This document shows, in pieces, positions 57,755 through 64,000 of a stretch of DNA of 64,000 nt. Both the position numbers and the translations under genes were made by a program. This DNA comes from an uncultured Blautia sp. (GTDB lineage Bacteria; Bacillota; Clostridia; Lachnospirales; Lachnospiraceae), in assembly GCA_900541985.1 (NCBI GenBank), contig UQLX01000002.1:124001-188000 (forward strand), given 5' to 3'. The notes below the pieces were generated by a model that saw nothing but the letters and a program-made list of their open reading frames with translations, was not told where the DNA came from and did not search any database. Numbering within the stretch: position 1 is the stretch's first letter; the number at the start of each line of letters is the position of its first letter.

Positions 57755-59509
57755 ATGGCATTTGACGGAATTACCATTGCCGCAATGGTAAAAGAATTAC
57801 ATACTTATCTGGATGGCGGCCGGTTTAATAAAATTGCACAGCCGGAATCAGACGCCCTCCTGATCACTGCAAAGGGAAATCAGGGACAGTGCAGGCTCCT
57901 GCTTTCTGCAAGCGCCTCCCTTCCTCTGATTTATTTTATAGAAAAAAACAAGACAAGTCCTCTTACTGCACCAAACTTCTGCATGTTTCTCCGGAAACAT
58001 ATCGGAAGTGCCAAAATCGCAGATATCCGACAGCCCGGTCTGGAGCGTGTAGTGGAATTTGAACTGGAGCATTTAAACGAAATGGGAGATCCCTGCAAAA
58101 AGATCCTGATCATGGAGCTGATGGGAAAACACAGCAATATCATCTTCTGCGATGAGAACCGGGTGATCCTGGACAGCATCAAGCATGTTTCCTCTCATAT
58201 GAGTTCTGTCCGGGAAGTCCTTCCGGGAAGACCTTATTTTCTCCCTCAGACACAGGAAAAAGCAGATCCGCTTACGATCACCGAAGAGGATTTTAAAGAA
58301 ATCGTATGCAAAAAGCCCTGTAATATTTCCAGGGCGATCTACACCTCTCTTACAGGGTTAAGTCCCCTGATTGCCGAGGAGATCTGTTTCCGTGCTTCCA
58401 TCGACGGCAGCGATGCAGCTGTTTCTCTGAATGAAACCGCCTGCACACATCTGTACCATACCTTCCATCGACTGATGGATCAGGTCAAAGAAGGAGACTT
58501 TACTCCCAATATTATTTATCGCGGGTCAGAGCCTGTGGAATATTCTGTGCTTCCTCTGACACAGTTTGGGGCGGAATACCAGACCGAGTCTTTCACAACC
58601 GTATCCGCCATGCTGGATTCTTACTATTCTTCACGTGATACTCTGAACCGTATTCGGCAGAAATCCTCGGATCTGCGCCGGATCGTACAGACTGCCCTGG
58701 AGCGCAACCGCAAAAAATTTGCACTTCAGTCCAGGCAGATGAAGGATACGGCCAAAAAAGAAAAATATCGAGTTTACGGAGAGCTGATCAACACCTACGG
58801 CTATGGGCTGGAAGAAGGCTGTAAGTCTTTCCAGGCTCTGAACTACTATACCAACGAAGAGATCACTATCCCCCTGGATCCAACCCTCACCGCCGGAGAA
58901 AACGCAAAGAAATATTTTGACCGCTATGGAAAGCTGAAGCGTACAGAAGAAGCACTGACCGAACAGATTGCCGAAACGCAGTCCGAGATCGAACATCTGG
59001 AGTCTATTTCCAATGCCCTGGACATTGCCCGGGCCGAAAGCGATTTAAGTCAGATCAAAGAAGAGCTTACGGAATATGGTTTCATCAAAAAACACTCTTC
59101 TTCCAGAAAAGGACAGAAAGCACAGGCGAAATCCAGGCCTTTCCACTATATTTCCAGTGATGGCTTCGACATCTTTGTAGGAAAAAACAATTTCCAGAAT
59201 GATGAACTGACATTTAAGCTGGCCTCCGGTAATGACTGGTGGTTCCATGCAAAAAAAATGGCAGGATCCCATGTCGTAGTAAAAACTCCGGATGGAGAGA
59301 TGCCGGACCGTACTTTTGAAGAAGCCGGACGTCTGGCTGCCTTTTATTCCAAAGGCCGGACTGCTCCCAAGGTAGAAATCGATTATATCCAGAAAAAACA
59401 CGTTAAAAAACCGGCCGGCGCCAAACCGGGATTTGTCGTTTACTATACCAACTACTCTCTGATGGCGGAACCGGACATCTCAGATATTAAGGAAGCACCC
59501 CAAATGTAA
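57755..59509 (+). CDS. rqcH: Ribosome quality-control factor RqcH (NFACT/Rqc2 family)
   Basis: RqcH binds stalled 50S-tRNA complexes and adds C-terminal alanine tails that mark nascent chains for degradation. The 584-residue protein has NFACT-N (MAFDGITIAAMVKELHTYLDGG to about residue 190), a helix-hairpin region, a long coiled coil (about 280-440) and NFACT-R (ISSDGFDIFVGKNNFQNDELT, then WWFHAKKMAGSHVVVKT). ATG at 57755 follows AAGGAG by eight bases; an upstream ATG has no site. Stop codon lies in the loop of the terminator. Confidence 0.95.
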   Translation: MAFDGITIAAMVKELHTYLDGGRFNKIAQPESDALLITAKGNQGQCRLLLSASASLPLIYFIEKNKTSPLTAPNFCMFLRKHIGSAKIADIRQPGLERVVEFELEHLNEMGDPCKKILIMELMGKHSNIIFCDENRVILDSIKHVSSHMSSVREVLPGRPYFLPQTQEKADPLTITEEDFKEIVCKKPCNISRAIYTSLTGLSPLIAEEICFRASIDGSDAAVSLNETACTHLYHTFHRLMDQVKEGDFTPNIIYRGSEPVEYSVLPLTQFGAEYQTESFTTVSAMLDSYYSSRDTLNRIRQKSSDLRRIVQTALERNRKKFALQSRQMKDTAKKEKYRVYGELINTYGYGLEEGCKSFQALNYYTNEEITIPLDPTLTAGENAKKYFDRYGKLKRTEEALTEQIAETQSEIEHLESISNALDIARAESDLSQIKEELTEYGFIKKHSSSRKGQKAQAKSRPFHYISSDGFDIFVGKNNFQNDELTFKLASGNDWWFHAKKMAGSHVVVKTPDGEMPDRTFEEAGRLAAFYSKGRTAPKVEIDYIQKKHVKKPAGAKPGFVVYYTNYSLMAEPDISDIKEAPQM

Positions 59510-59525
59510 CAGGGTGCTTCTTTTT
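59492..59525 (+). terminator. Terminator at the rqcH stop codon
   Basis: GAAGCACCC (59492-59500) pairs with GGGTGCTTC (59512-59520) followed by five T. The stop codon (59507-59509) is in the loop. Confidence 0.9.
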
Positions 59526-59535
59526 CTGTATGAGA

Positions 59536-60441
59536 TCAGCTTTTATTCTGTTTTTCTTCCCGGTATCTTCCGGGTGTCATGCCATAAGCTCTGCGAAAAG
59601 ATGCAATAAATGCACTTGCAGAGGGAAAGCAGGTCTTCATGGCAATTTCTGTCACACTGTCCCCGGTTGTTTCCAGAAAGGCTGCAGCAGCCTGCAGACG
59701 GTAGTTCTGCAGATACTGGTAAGGAGAATATCCCGTATATTTTTTAAAACAGCGCAGCGTTTCTGTCTGGCTTACATGTGCAGATGCGGAAATGTCCTGC
59801 AAAGTAAGTTTATTTCCGTAATTTCGATGAACAAAATCCAGCAGCTTCTGGATTCGTTCATGATCCTTTTCTCCAGCAGGGAGCAGGTCGTTTTTTCTCT
59901 CTGCCAGCGCCACTGTCGTTTCCAGCCAGAGTTCGTTCAGCTTCAGAGACATCCGGTACTCCCAGTAAAGAGGCTTATTCTCCTGAAAATACAGGTCGTC
60001 CAGATCTCTGAGTATTTTTAATACCGCCTGGTCTTCTTCTTTTTCCGGGTAAAAACATTTCCCGGAAATCAGAGGATTCTCAGCAATTTCCAGAACTGTC
60101 TCCTCCATAATGCTGCCCTCAAAAAAACCAAGAAGCTTTTGGGGGATCAGGAAGCTGTGATAACTGCAGTCCTCTTTTTCTGCAATATAACGAAGTACAT
60201 TCCTGTTGATAAACATACAGCAGCCCCGGGACAGATCAAACTCCTGCTCCCAGAGTTTAAAATGCACCACTCCTTTTTTTATGTATACAAACTGCAGTTC
60301 CTCATGCCAATGAAGATGACGAAAGTCCTCGTTAAAAGGAAAACAGGCTTTGTGGTTTACATCCAGTACCAGAAGAGGAAAACGGGTGTCATGATAGGGA
60401 TTATGAGAATAAACCGGGGTATCATTTGGATAAGATTTCAT
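59536..60441 (-). CDS. AraC family transcriptional regulator
   Basis: The 301-residue protein has an N-terminal cupin sensor (about 20-130, with HLHWHEELQFVYIKKG and the AraC_binding pattern) and two C-terminal helix-turn-helix motifs (about 195-295: LTLQDISASAHVSQTETLRC, and SVTEIAMKTCFPSASAFIAS) ending YGMTPGRYR. It controls its targets by an unknown ligand; a nearby CDF gene overlaps the start by 20 bases, so co-transcription is likely. Confidence 0.92.
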   Translation of the reverse strand: MKSYPNDTPVYSHNPYHDTRFPLLVLDVNHKACFPFNEDFRHLHWHEELQFVYIKKGVVHFKLWEQEFDLSRGCCMFINRNVLRYIAEKEDCSYHSFLIPQKLLGFFEGSIMEETVLEIAENPLISGKCFYPEKEEDQAVLKILRDLDDLYFQENKPLYWEYRMSLKLNELWLETTVALAERKNDLLPAGEKDHERIQKLLDFVHRNYGNKLTLQDISASAHVSQTETLRCFKKYTGYSPYQYLQNYRLQAAAAFLETTGDSVTEIAMKTCFPSASAFIASFRRAYGMTPGRYREEKQNKS

Positions 60442-61360
60442 TTAATTCCTCAATATCAAATTCTATTTCCGGAAGCAGCTCAAAATAAAAATCCGAATAT
60501 TTTTCCGTAAGAGCGGCAATGCATCTTGTCTGCAGCATCTTGAAGCGCCTTACCGAAAGCTCATCTTTATTTAACGTGATATAAGCACTGATCCAGAGCT
60601 TTCTTCCTGTTCTTACGATCTCATAGTGACATTCCGAGCAGTTGCTTTCCCGGATAATGGGCTCCACCAGACTTTTGATCTCCTCTACCGTCTCTTCCTC
60701 CGGTGAGATCAGAAGCAGATCCCGGATTCCGGTGATCACTGTTTTGATCGGGATCGGAAGCATGACTACGGAAAGGATCATGGTCAGGAGAGAATCCAGA
60801 TACGGCACAAGGGCCTGAAACCATGGAAACGGAACGATCATGGGAAGCACAAAGGCGGCTGTCATTCCAAGGGAAATGATGCTGTCGATCTTCCATCCTT
60901 CCATTTCCACTTCTACGGTTGGAGATTTAATATTTTTGTTTTTCTTTTTCAGATAGATCGTCACTGCAATACCTAACACGCAGGCAGTCAGCTCAAACCA
61001 TGCAACCACTCCGAAATCAACGGTCCGCCCTCCATGGAGCAGGATATTGATGCTGTTCGTGATCAGTCCCACCGTAACGGAAGTCATTGTAATCCCCTTG
61101 ATCACAAGAAAAACCGTTTCTATCTGCATATGTCCGAAAGGGTATTTGTCATTGCTCGGACGATAAAGAAGAGGGATGATGAGAACAGAAGGAAGGAGCA
61201 TAAAAAATTCAATCCCGTCATAAACCGCATCCAGCAGCACTGCCTGGGATCCGGTCACCACTGCCATCACCAGCTCCAGTATGACAAAAAATAGATTTCC
61301 ATAAAGAGATACTGTCATTGCTTTCTTTTCTTTTTTTGATCTTCGTTTTCCTGTACGCAT
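60422..61360 (-). CDS. Cation diffusion facilitator (CDF) family transporter, atypical
   Basis: CDF proteins exchange divalent metal ions for protons. The 312-residue protein has about six helices, the family DxxxD motif in helix 2 (LLDAVYDGIEFFM), a HxxE-like PFGHMQIETVFLVIK loop and a cytoplasmic C-terminal domain. In helix 5 the normal HxxxD is replaced by GWKID, so one histidine of the usual zinc site is missing, which suggests a different metal or reduced transport. It overlaps the AraC gene, and shares a divergent promoter region with the small Cys-rich gene. Confidence 0.85.
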   Translation of the reverse strand: MRTGKRRSKKEKKAMTVSLYGNLFFVILELVMAVVTGSQAVLLDAVYDGIEFFMLLPSVLIIPLLYRPSNDKYPFGHMQIETVFLVIKGITMTSVTVGLITNSINILLHGGRTVDFGVVAWFELTACVLGIAVTIYLKKKNKNIKSPTVEVEMEGWKIDSIISLGMTAAFVLPMIVPFPWFQALVPYLDSLLTMILSVVMLPIPIKTVITGIRDLLLISPEEETVEEIKSLVEPIIRESNCSECHYEIVRTGRKLWISAYITLNKDELSVRRFKMLQTRCIAALTEKYSDFYFELLPEIEFDIEELNEILSK

Positions 61361-61407
61361 AAATTCACCTGATTGTTCTGTCTTCCGTTTTGATGTTTTT
61401 CGTATAT

Positions 61408-61436
61408 AGTTTACCTGTTATTTTGCTATTTTTCAA
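61408..61436 (-). promoter_or_regulatory. Promoter of the CDF-AraC genes
   Basis: Minus strand TTGAAA (61431-61436), 17-bp spacer, TAAACT (61408-61413). It overlaps the upstream region of a divergent + strand start with an extended -10 (TGATATTAT, 61447-61455). Confidence 0.6.
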
Positions 61437-61486
61437 GAATAAACTGTGATATTATGACATCGTCAAAAAAAGAAAGGAAGAGTCAG

Positions 61487-61525
61487 ATGATTATTGATGG
61501 AAATGAAATCGAAAAAAAGCCATGA
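61487..61525 (+). CDS. 12-aa leader ORF coupled to the DUF6485-like gene
   Basis: ATG at 61487 has a good SD (AAAGGAAG) six bases upstream, encodes MIIDGNEIEKKP and ends in TGA at 61523-61525, overlapping the next gene's ATG as ATGA. The downstream gene has no SD of its own. Either it is a translational coupling leader, or the annotated reading frame begins here with a frameshift. Confidence 0.45.
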   Translation: MIIDGNEIEKKP

Positions 61526-61779
61526 AAGAATTTCATCTTGGAAACAGAAAAGAAGGTCTTCGGATACAGGAAGAATTTGCATCCGCTTTCCGTACAGAAT
61601 ACTCACAGAAGGATCACTGTCCCTGTACAAAGGCCTGTCGTTATCACGGCAACTGCAAGGAGTGCGTTGCCATCCACAGGGCTCATCAGGAACATGTGCC
61701 CAACTGTATGCGTACCATGATCAATCAGGAAATTGCGGTCCTGTCTGAACTGACAGAACATACTTATACTACTTTATAG
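61522..61779 (+). CDS. Cys-rich small protein, DUF6485-like
   Basis: The 85-residue product is helical at both ends and has a central cysteine block HCPCTKACRYHGNCKECVAI plus a later NCM, with six cysteines and nearby histidines that fit a metal site. This resembles DUF6485 proteins in Clostridia, whose function is unknown; assignment is from memory of the motif. The gene lacks its own SD but overlaps the 12-codon ORF by ATGA. It is divergent from the CDF gene. Confidence 0.7.
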   Translation: MKEFHLGNRKEGLRIQEEFASAFRTEYSQKDHCPCTKACRYHGNCKECVAIHRAHQEHVPNCMRTMINQEIAVLSELTEHTYTTL

Positions 61780-62299
61780 TATATACCCAGTTTTCCTTAC
61801 GGGGCTTTGTATGAGGGTATTCGCCTTCTGCATATCCAAGGACACAATGTCCGATCCCCTCATAATCGCCTTCGATCCCTAATGATTTCAGGATCTCCTT
61901 TCCCTCCGGAAGCTGAAATTCCTCCTTTGCCCGGTGGATCCAGCAGCTTCCGATTCCCAGGGAATGTGCAGCCAGCATAAGATTTCCCATAACAAGGCTG
62001 CCATCATACAGATATGTCGGAACAGTCTTATCTGCAAGTACGATCAAAACTGCCGGTGCTCCGTAAAAAGGATCTGAGTCTGTCCCCATGATCTCCCCGT
62101 TCAGTTTGGAAAGCTTTCTGATCAGTTCCCTGTTTGTGACTTTGATAATGACAGGAGACTGACGATTCCTTCCGGTTGCCGCCCAGGTTCCTGCTTCCAC
62201 AATCTGATCCAGGATTTCTTCCGGAACCGGATCCGGCTTAAAGCCGCGAACACTTCTTCTTGTCTGCATCAGTTCCAGAGTTTTGTTTGATTCGCTCAT
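61769..62299 (-). CDS. Nitroreductase family protein
   Basis: FMN-dependent NAD(P)H oxidoreductase. The 176-residue protein has the family N-terminus ELMQTRRSVRGFKPDPVPEEIL, the AGTWAATGRNRQSPVII loop, and LGIGSCWIHRAKEEF; the end GHCVLGYAEGEYPHTKPRKE fits small nitroreductases of anaerobes. Substrate is unknown. It lies 73 bases after larE with no clear promoter. Confidence 0.92.
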   Translation of the reverse strand: MSESNKTLELMQTRRSVRGFKPDPVPEEILDQIVEAGTWAATGRNRQSPVIIKVTNRELIRKLSKLNGEIMGTDSDPFYGAPAVLIVLADKTVPTYLYDGSLVMGNLMLAAHSLGIGSCWIHRAKEEFQLPEGKEILKSLGIEGDYEGIGHCVLGYAEGEYPHTKPRKENWVYTIK

Positions 62300-62372
62300 G
62301 ATAATACCTCCATATGATTTATTGTAATAGCTCCTGCAGCGATCTCACGCTTTTCGGAAGTTATTTCACTGT

Positions 62373-63125
62373 TTACTCAGACCGGCGGGGCTTCAGATCC
62401 AGAAGAAACCCACTGAAATAAGGACTCAAAAGCTCTGTGACCTTATCTCTTTTTTCAATCATCTCCGCCATCTGTTCCTCCGGGATCTGGATTCTTGCCG
62501 CTCCGTGAAACAATCGGACGCGAAAATCCCGAAAACCGATCCCCTTCAATTCTTCTTCTGCTTTTTCAATTGTCTCCAGCATTTCCCTCTGAAGTACGGT
62601 TCCGGTTGGTATCCGGGTTGCCAGACAGGCATAGGAAGGCTTGTCCCAGGTAAAAAGCCCCTCTTCTCTGGAACGTCTCCGGATTTCTTTTTTGGTCAGC
62701 CCACATTCCCGGAGAGGGGAAAGGACTTTAAGTTCATGCGCAGCCCTCATTCCCGGTCTGTCAAAAGAATCATCAGAGGCATTACTTCCATCCAGCAAAA
62801 GTGTATAGCCATCCTTCAAAGCTCTTTCCTTTAAGATGGAAAACAATGTTTTTTTGCAGTAATAGCATCTGTTTGCAGGATTGGCAGAAATCTCGTTCTC
62901 CTTTAAAACATCATGTTCTACTACAATAAGTGTTTTCCCAAGCTCTCTTGTCAGACGTCTGGCATCCTCCAGTTCAAAAGCAGGCTGAAATACTGTTTTT
63001 ATAAAGTAAGGCTGTACGTCAGCGCCGTACTTCCCTGCCATTGCAAGAAGAAAAGCAGAGTCAACGCCGCCGGAAAATCCAAGTGCCGCCCTGGGATGCT
63101 GCAAAAAAAATTCTTTTAAAGTCAT
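62373..63125 (-). CDS. larE: ATP-dependent sulfur transferase LarE-like
   Basis: LarE inserts sulfur into the nickel-pincer cofactor of lactate racemase. The 250-residue protein has the PP-loop FSGGVDSAFLLAMAGK, SNASDD and the cysteines C87, C90 (NRCYYCKK) and C167 (SYACLATRIPTG). The third matches the sacrificial cysteine of Lactiplantibacillus LarE; the extra CxxC is the pattern I recall for [4Fe-4S] LarE forms. No larA, larB or larC lies near. ATG overlaps the helicase stop as ATGA. Confidence 0.88.
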   Translation of the reverse strand: MTLKEFFLQHPRAALGFSGGVDSAFLLAMAGKYGADVQPYFIKTVFQPAFELEDARRLTRELGKTLIVVEHDVLKENEISANPANRCYYCKKTLFSILKERALKDGYTLLLDGSNASDDSFDRPGMRAAHELKVLSPLRECGLTKKEIRRRSREEGLFTWDKPSYACLATRIPTGTVLQREMLETIEKAEEELKGIGFRDFRVRLFHGAARIQIPEEQMAEMIEKRDKVTELLSPYFSGFLLDLKPRRSE

Positions 63126-64000
63126 GTTGTTTTCTCCTGTATAAAATCAGACAGGCTCAGCTGTTCACAGGTTTCCATATTTTTCTGTCTTCCTGTTTTT
63201 TCTTTTTCAATATCCTTCTCCGGGAGTTCTTCCAGAAACGCAGAGGAATCTTCCGCAAAGGTCAGAAGCAGTTCCTCTCTTGCCCGGGTCATCCCCACAT
63301 AAAACAGACGTCGTTCCTCTTCCACATCTGTGGGATTTTCCTCTCTTTCCAGAGGAACTTCTCCTTTTTCCATTCCAAAAAGAATTACTACAGGAAATTC
63401 CAGTCCTTTGGAAGCATGAAGCGTCATAAGAGACACTGCGTCTCCATGATAGCTTTTTCCTCCGTATCGCTTTAAATCTCCTTCTTCACCCAGAAGAACC
63501 GCGTCCAGAAATTCCTGGGTACTGTTATAAAAAATCGCCATATCTGCCAGCATCTGCAGGTTTTTATCTTCGGTAAGCTCCAGATCCTCTGCCCATTGCT
63601 GTATCAGTTTTTTTGGCTTTGTCCTTTTCCATTTCTTTTCATATCTGGCTGCCATTTCCTCATAAATGCCTGATGAAATCCGGCTGTCTTCCAGATTCCA
63701 CAGTTTTTTTACAGCCTCTTCTCTGTAAGCAGGATTCTCCGGCTCTGACAGAGAACAGAAAAAACTGATTGTTCCCTGAACAAGAGGATTCTCCAAAAAT
63801 CCTTCTCTTCCCCGCACCACATAAGGAGTCCCTTCTTCTTTCCAGGGCTTCAGTTTACGCTCCATTCCCGGATTATTGCCGATCACTGCCAGAGCGCTGT
63901 TCAGGATATGTCCGGTACTCCGATAATTATATTCCAGAGAGATCTGCCTGGTTTCCGGATACTCTCTCTGCATTTTCGCAAAACAGCCGGAATCCGAGCC
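63122..64000 (-). CDS. UvrD/PcrA-type ATP-dependent DNA helicase, 5' end outside window
   Basis: The visible 292-residue C-terminal part has motif IV-like SLEYNYRSTGHILN, motif V VSLMTLHASKGLEFPVVILFG, motif VI EERRLFYVGMTRAREELLL and a tail with ELSLSDFIQEK-like C-terminal residues. The first visible residues (GSDSGCFAKMQREYPET) correspond to the region just after the YGFRG motif of SF1A helicases. The stop overlaps larE. Function in repair or replication restart is expected, but the subfamily cannot be fixed. Confidence 0.9.
   Translation of the reverse strand, partial: GSDSGCFAKMQREYPETRQISLEYNYRSTGHILNSALAVIGNNPGMERKLKPWKEEGTPYVVRGREGFLENPLVQGTISFFCSLSEPENPAYREEAVKKLWNLEDSRISSGIYEEMAARYEKKWKRTKPKKLIQQWAEDLELTEDKNLQMLADMAIFYNSTQEFLDAVLLGEEGDLKRYGGKSYHGDAVSLMTLHASKGLEFPVVILFGMEKGEVPLEREENPTDVEEERRLFYVGMTRAREELLLTFAEDSSAFLEELPEKDIEKEKTGRQKNMETCEQLSLSDFIQEKTT

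Noticed and set aside
1..64000. CRISPR arrays, insertion sequences, tRNA or rRNA genes
   Set aside because: No regular repeat-spacer array, transposase, cloverleaf or rRNA signature was found on either strand.

Overview
This window looks like chromosomal DNA of a spore-forming, strictly anaerobic Clostridia member, most likely Lachnospiraceae (Blautia, Dorea or Mediterraneibacter-like; genus not resolvable by eye). The reasons are an alpha/beta SASP, GerW/YtfJ, a six-gene Rnf complex, a biotin-dependent Na+-pumping decarboxylase cluster, an [FeFe]-hydrogenase locus, a Tyr T-box, and Firmicutes gene orders such as rpmB/yloU-fakA-recG and yicC-remA-gmk-rpoZ-rimO-pgsA-cinA. Most genes are on the minus strand. 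No IS element, prophage, CRISPR array, rRNA or tRNA was seen.

Layout. 0-7 kb: coaD (cut), rsmD, an atypical mgsA, an SASP gene, a Lys/Ala-rich DUF6465 protein, recG-fakA-yloU and divergent rpmB. 6.7-9.1 kb: a 48-aa membrane protein, gerW, a DUF2953 gene, an unknown gene and a NUDIX gene. 9.1-16.4 kb: a ruvA-ruvB-zapA-U32-ftsW/rodA-pbp run behind one promoter. 16.4-22.4 kb: rnfCDGEAB with a CmpB-like membrane gene upstream. 22.5-27.4 kb: a YprB-like nuclease, then S1, ispH, cmk and a BaiN/HI0933 flavoprotein. 27.4-32.8 kb: carboxyltransferase-oadG-biotin carrier-oadB-oadA, with a good promoter and a Rex-like operator. 32.9-39.5 kb: two D,D-carboxypeptidases flanking a MoeA-like gene, a phosphoesterase, scpAB and a PLC-like gene. 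39.6-45.8 kb: cls, rpsU, and tyrS-alaS under a tyrosine T-box. 45.8-50.2 kb: rnhA, a PHP phosphatase and a membrane MutS-like ATPase, divergent from a cysteine-rich protein and two unknown genes with a sigma-E-like promoter. 50.2-55.6 kb: the yicC-to-cinA operon. 55.7-57.6 kb: an [FeFe]-hydrogenase operon whose two genes both carry large internal deletions. 57.7-64 kb: rqcH, an AraC regulator, a CDF transporter, a Cys-rich small protein, a nitroreductase, larE and a cut UvrD-family helicase.

How the parts fit. Rnf couples ferredoxin:NAD+ redox to an ion gradient, and the decarboxylase cluster can make or use a sodium gradient. The hydrogenase, which would have exchanged electrons with the same ferredoxin/NADH pools, appears broken here. 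The points most worth checking are the decayed hydrogenase pair, the hybrid decarboxylase/transcarboxylase operon with its redox operator, the unknown sporulation-type genes at 48.9-50.2 kb, and the methylglyoxal synthase homologue that lacks several acid/base residues.
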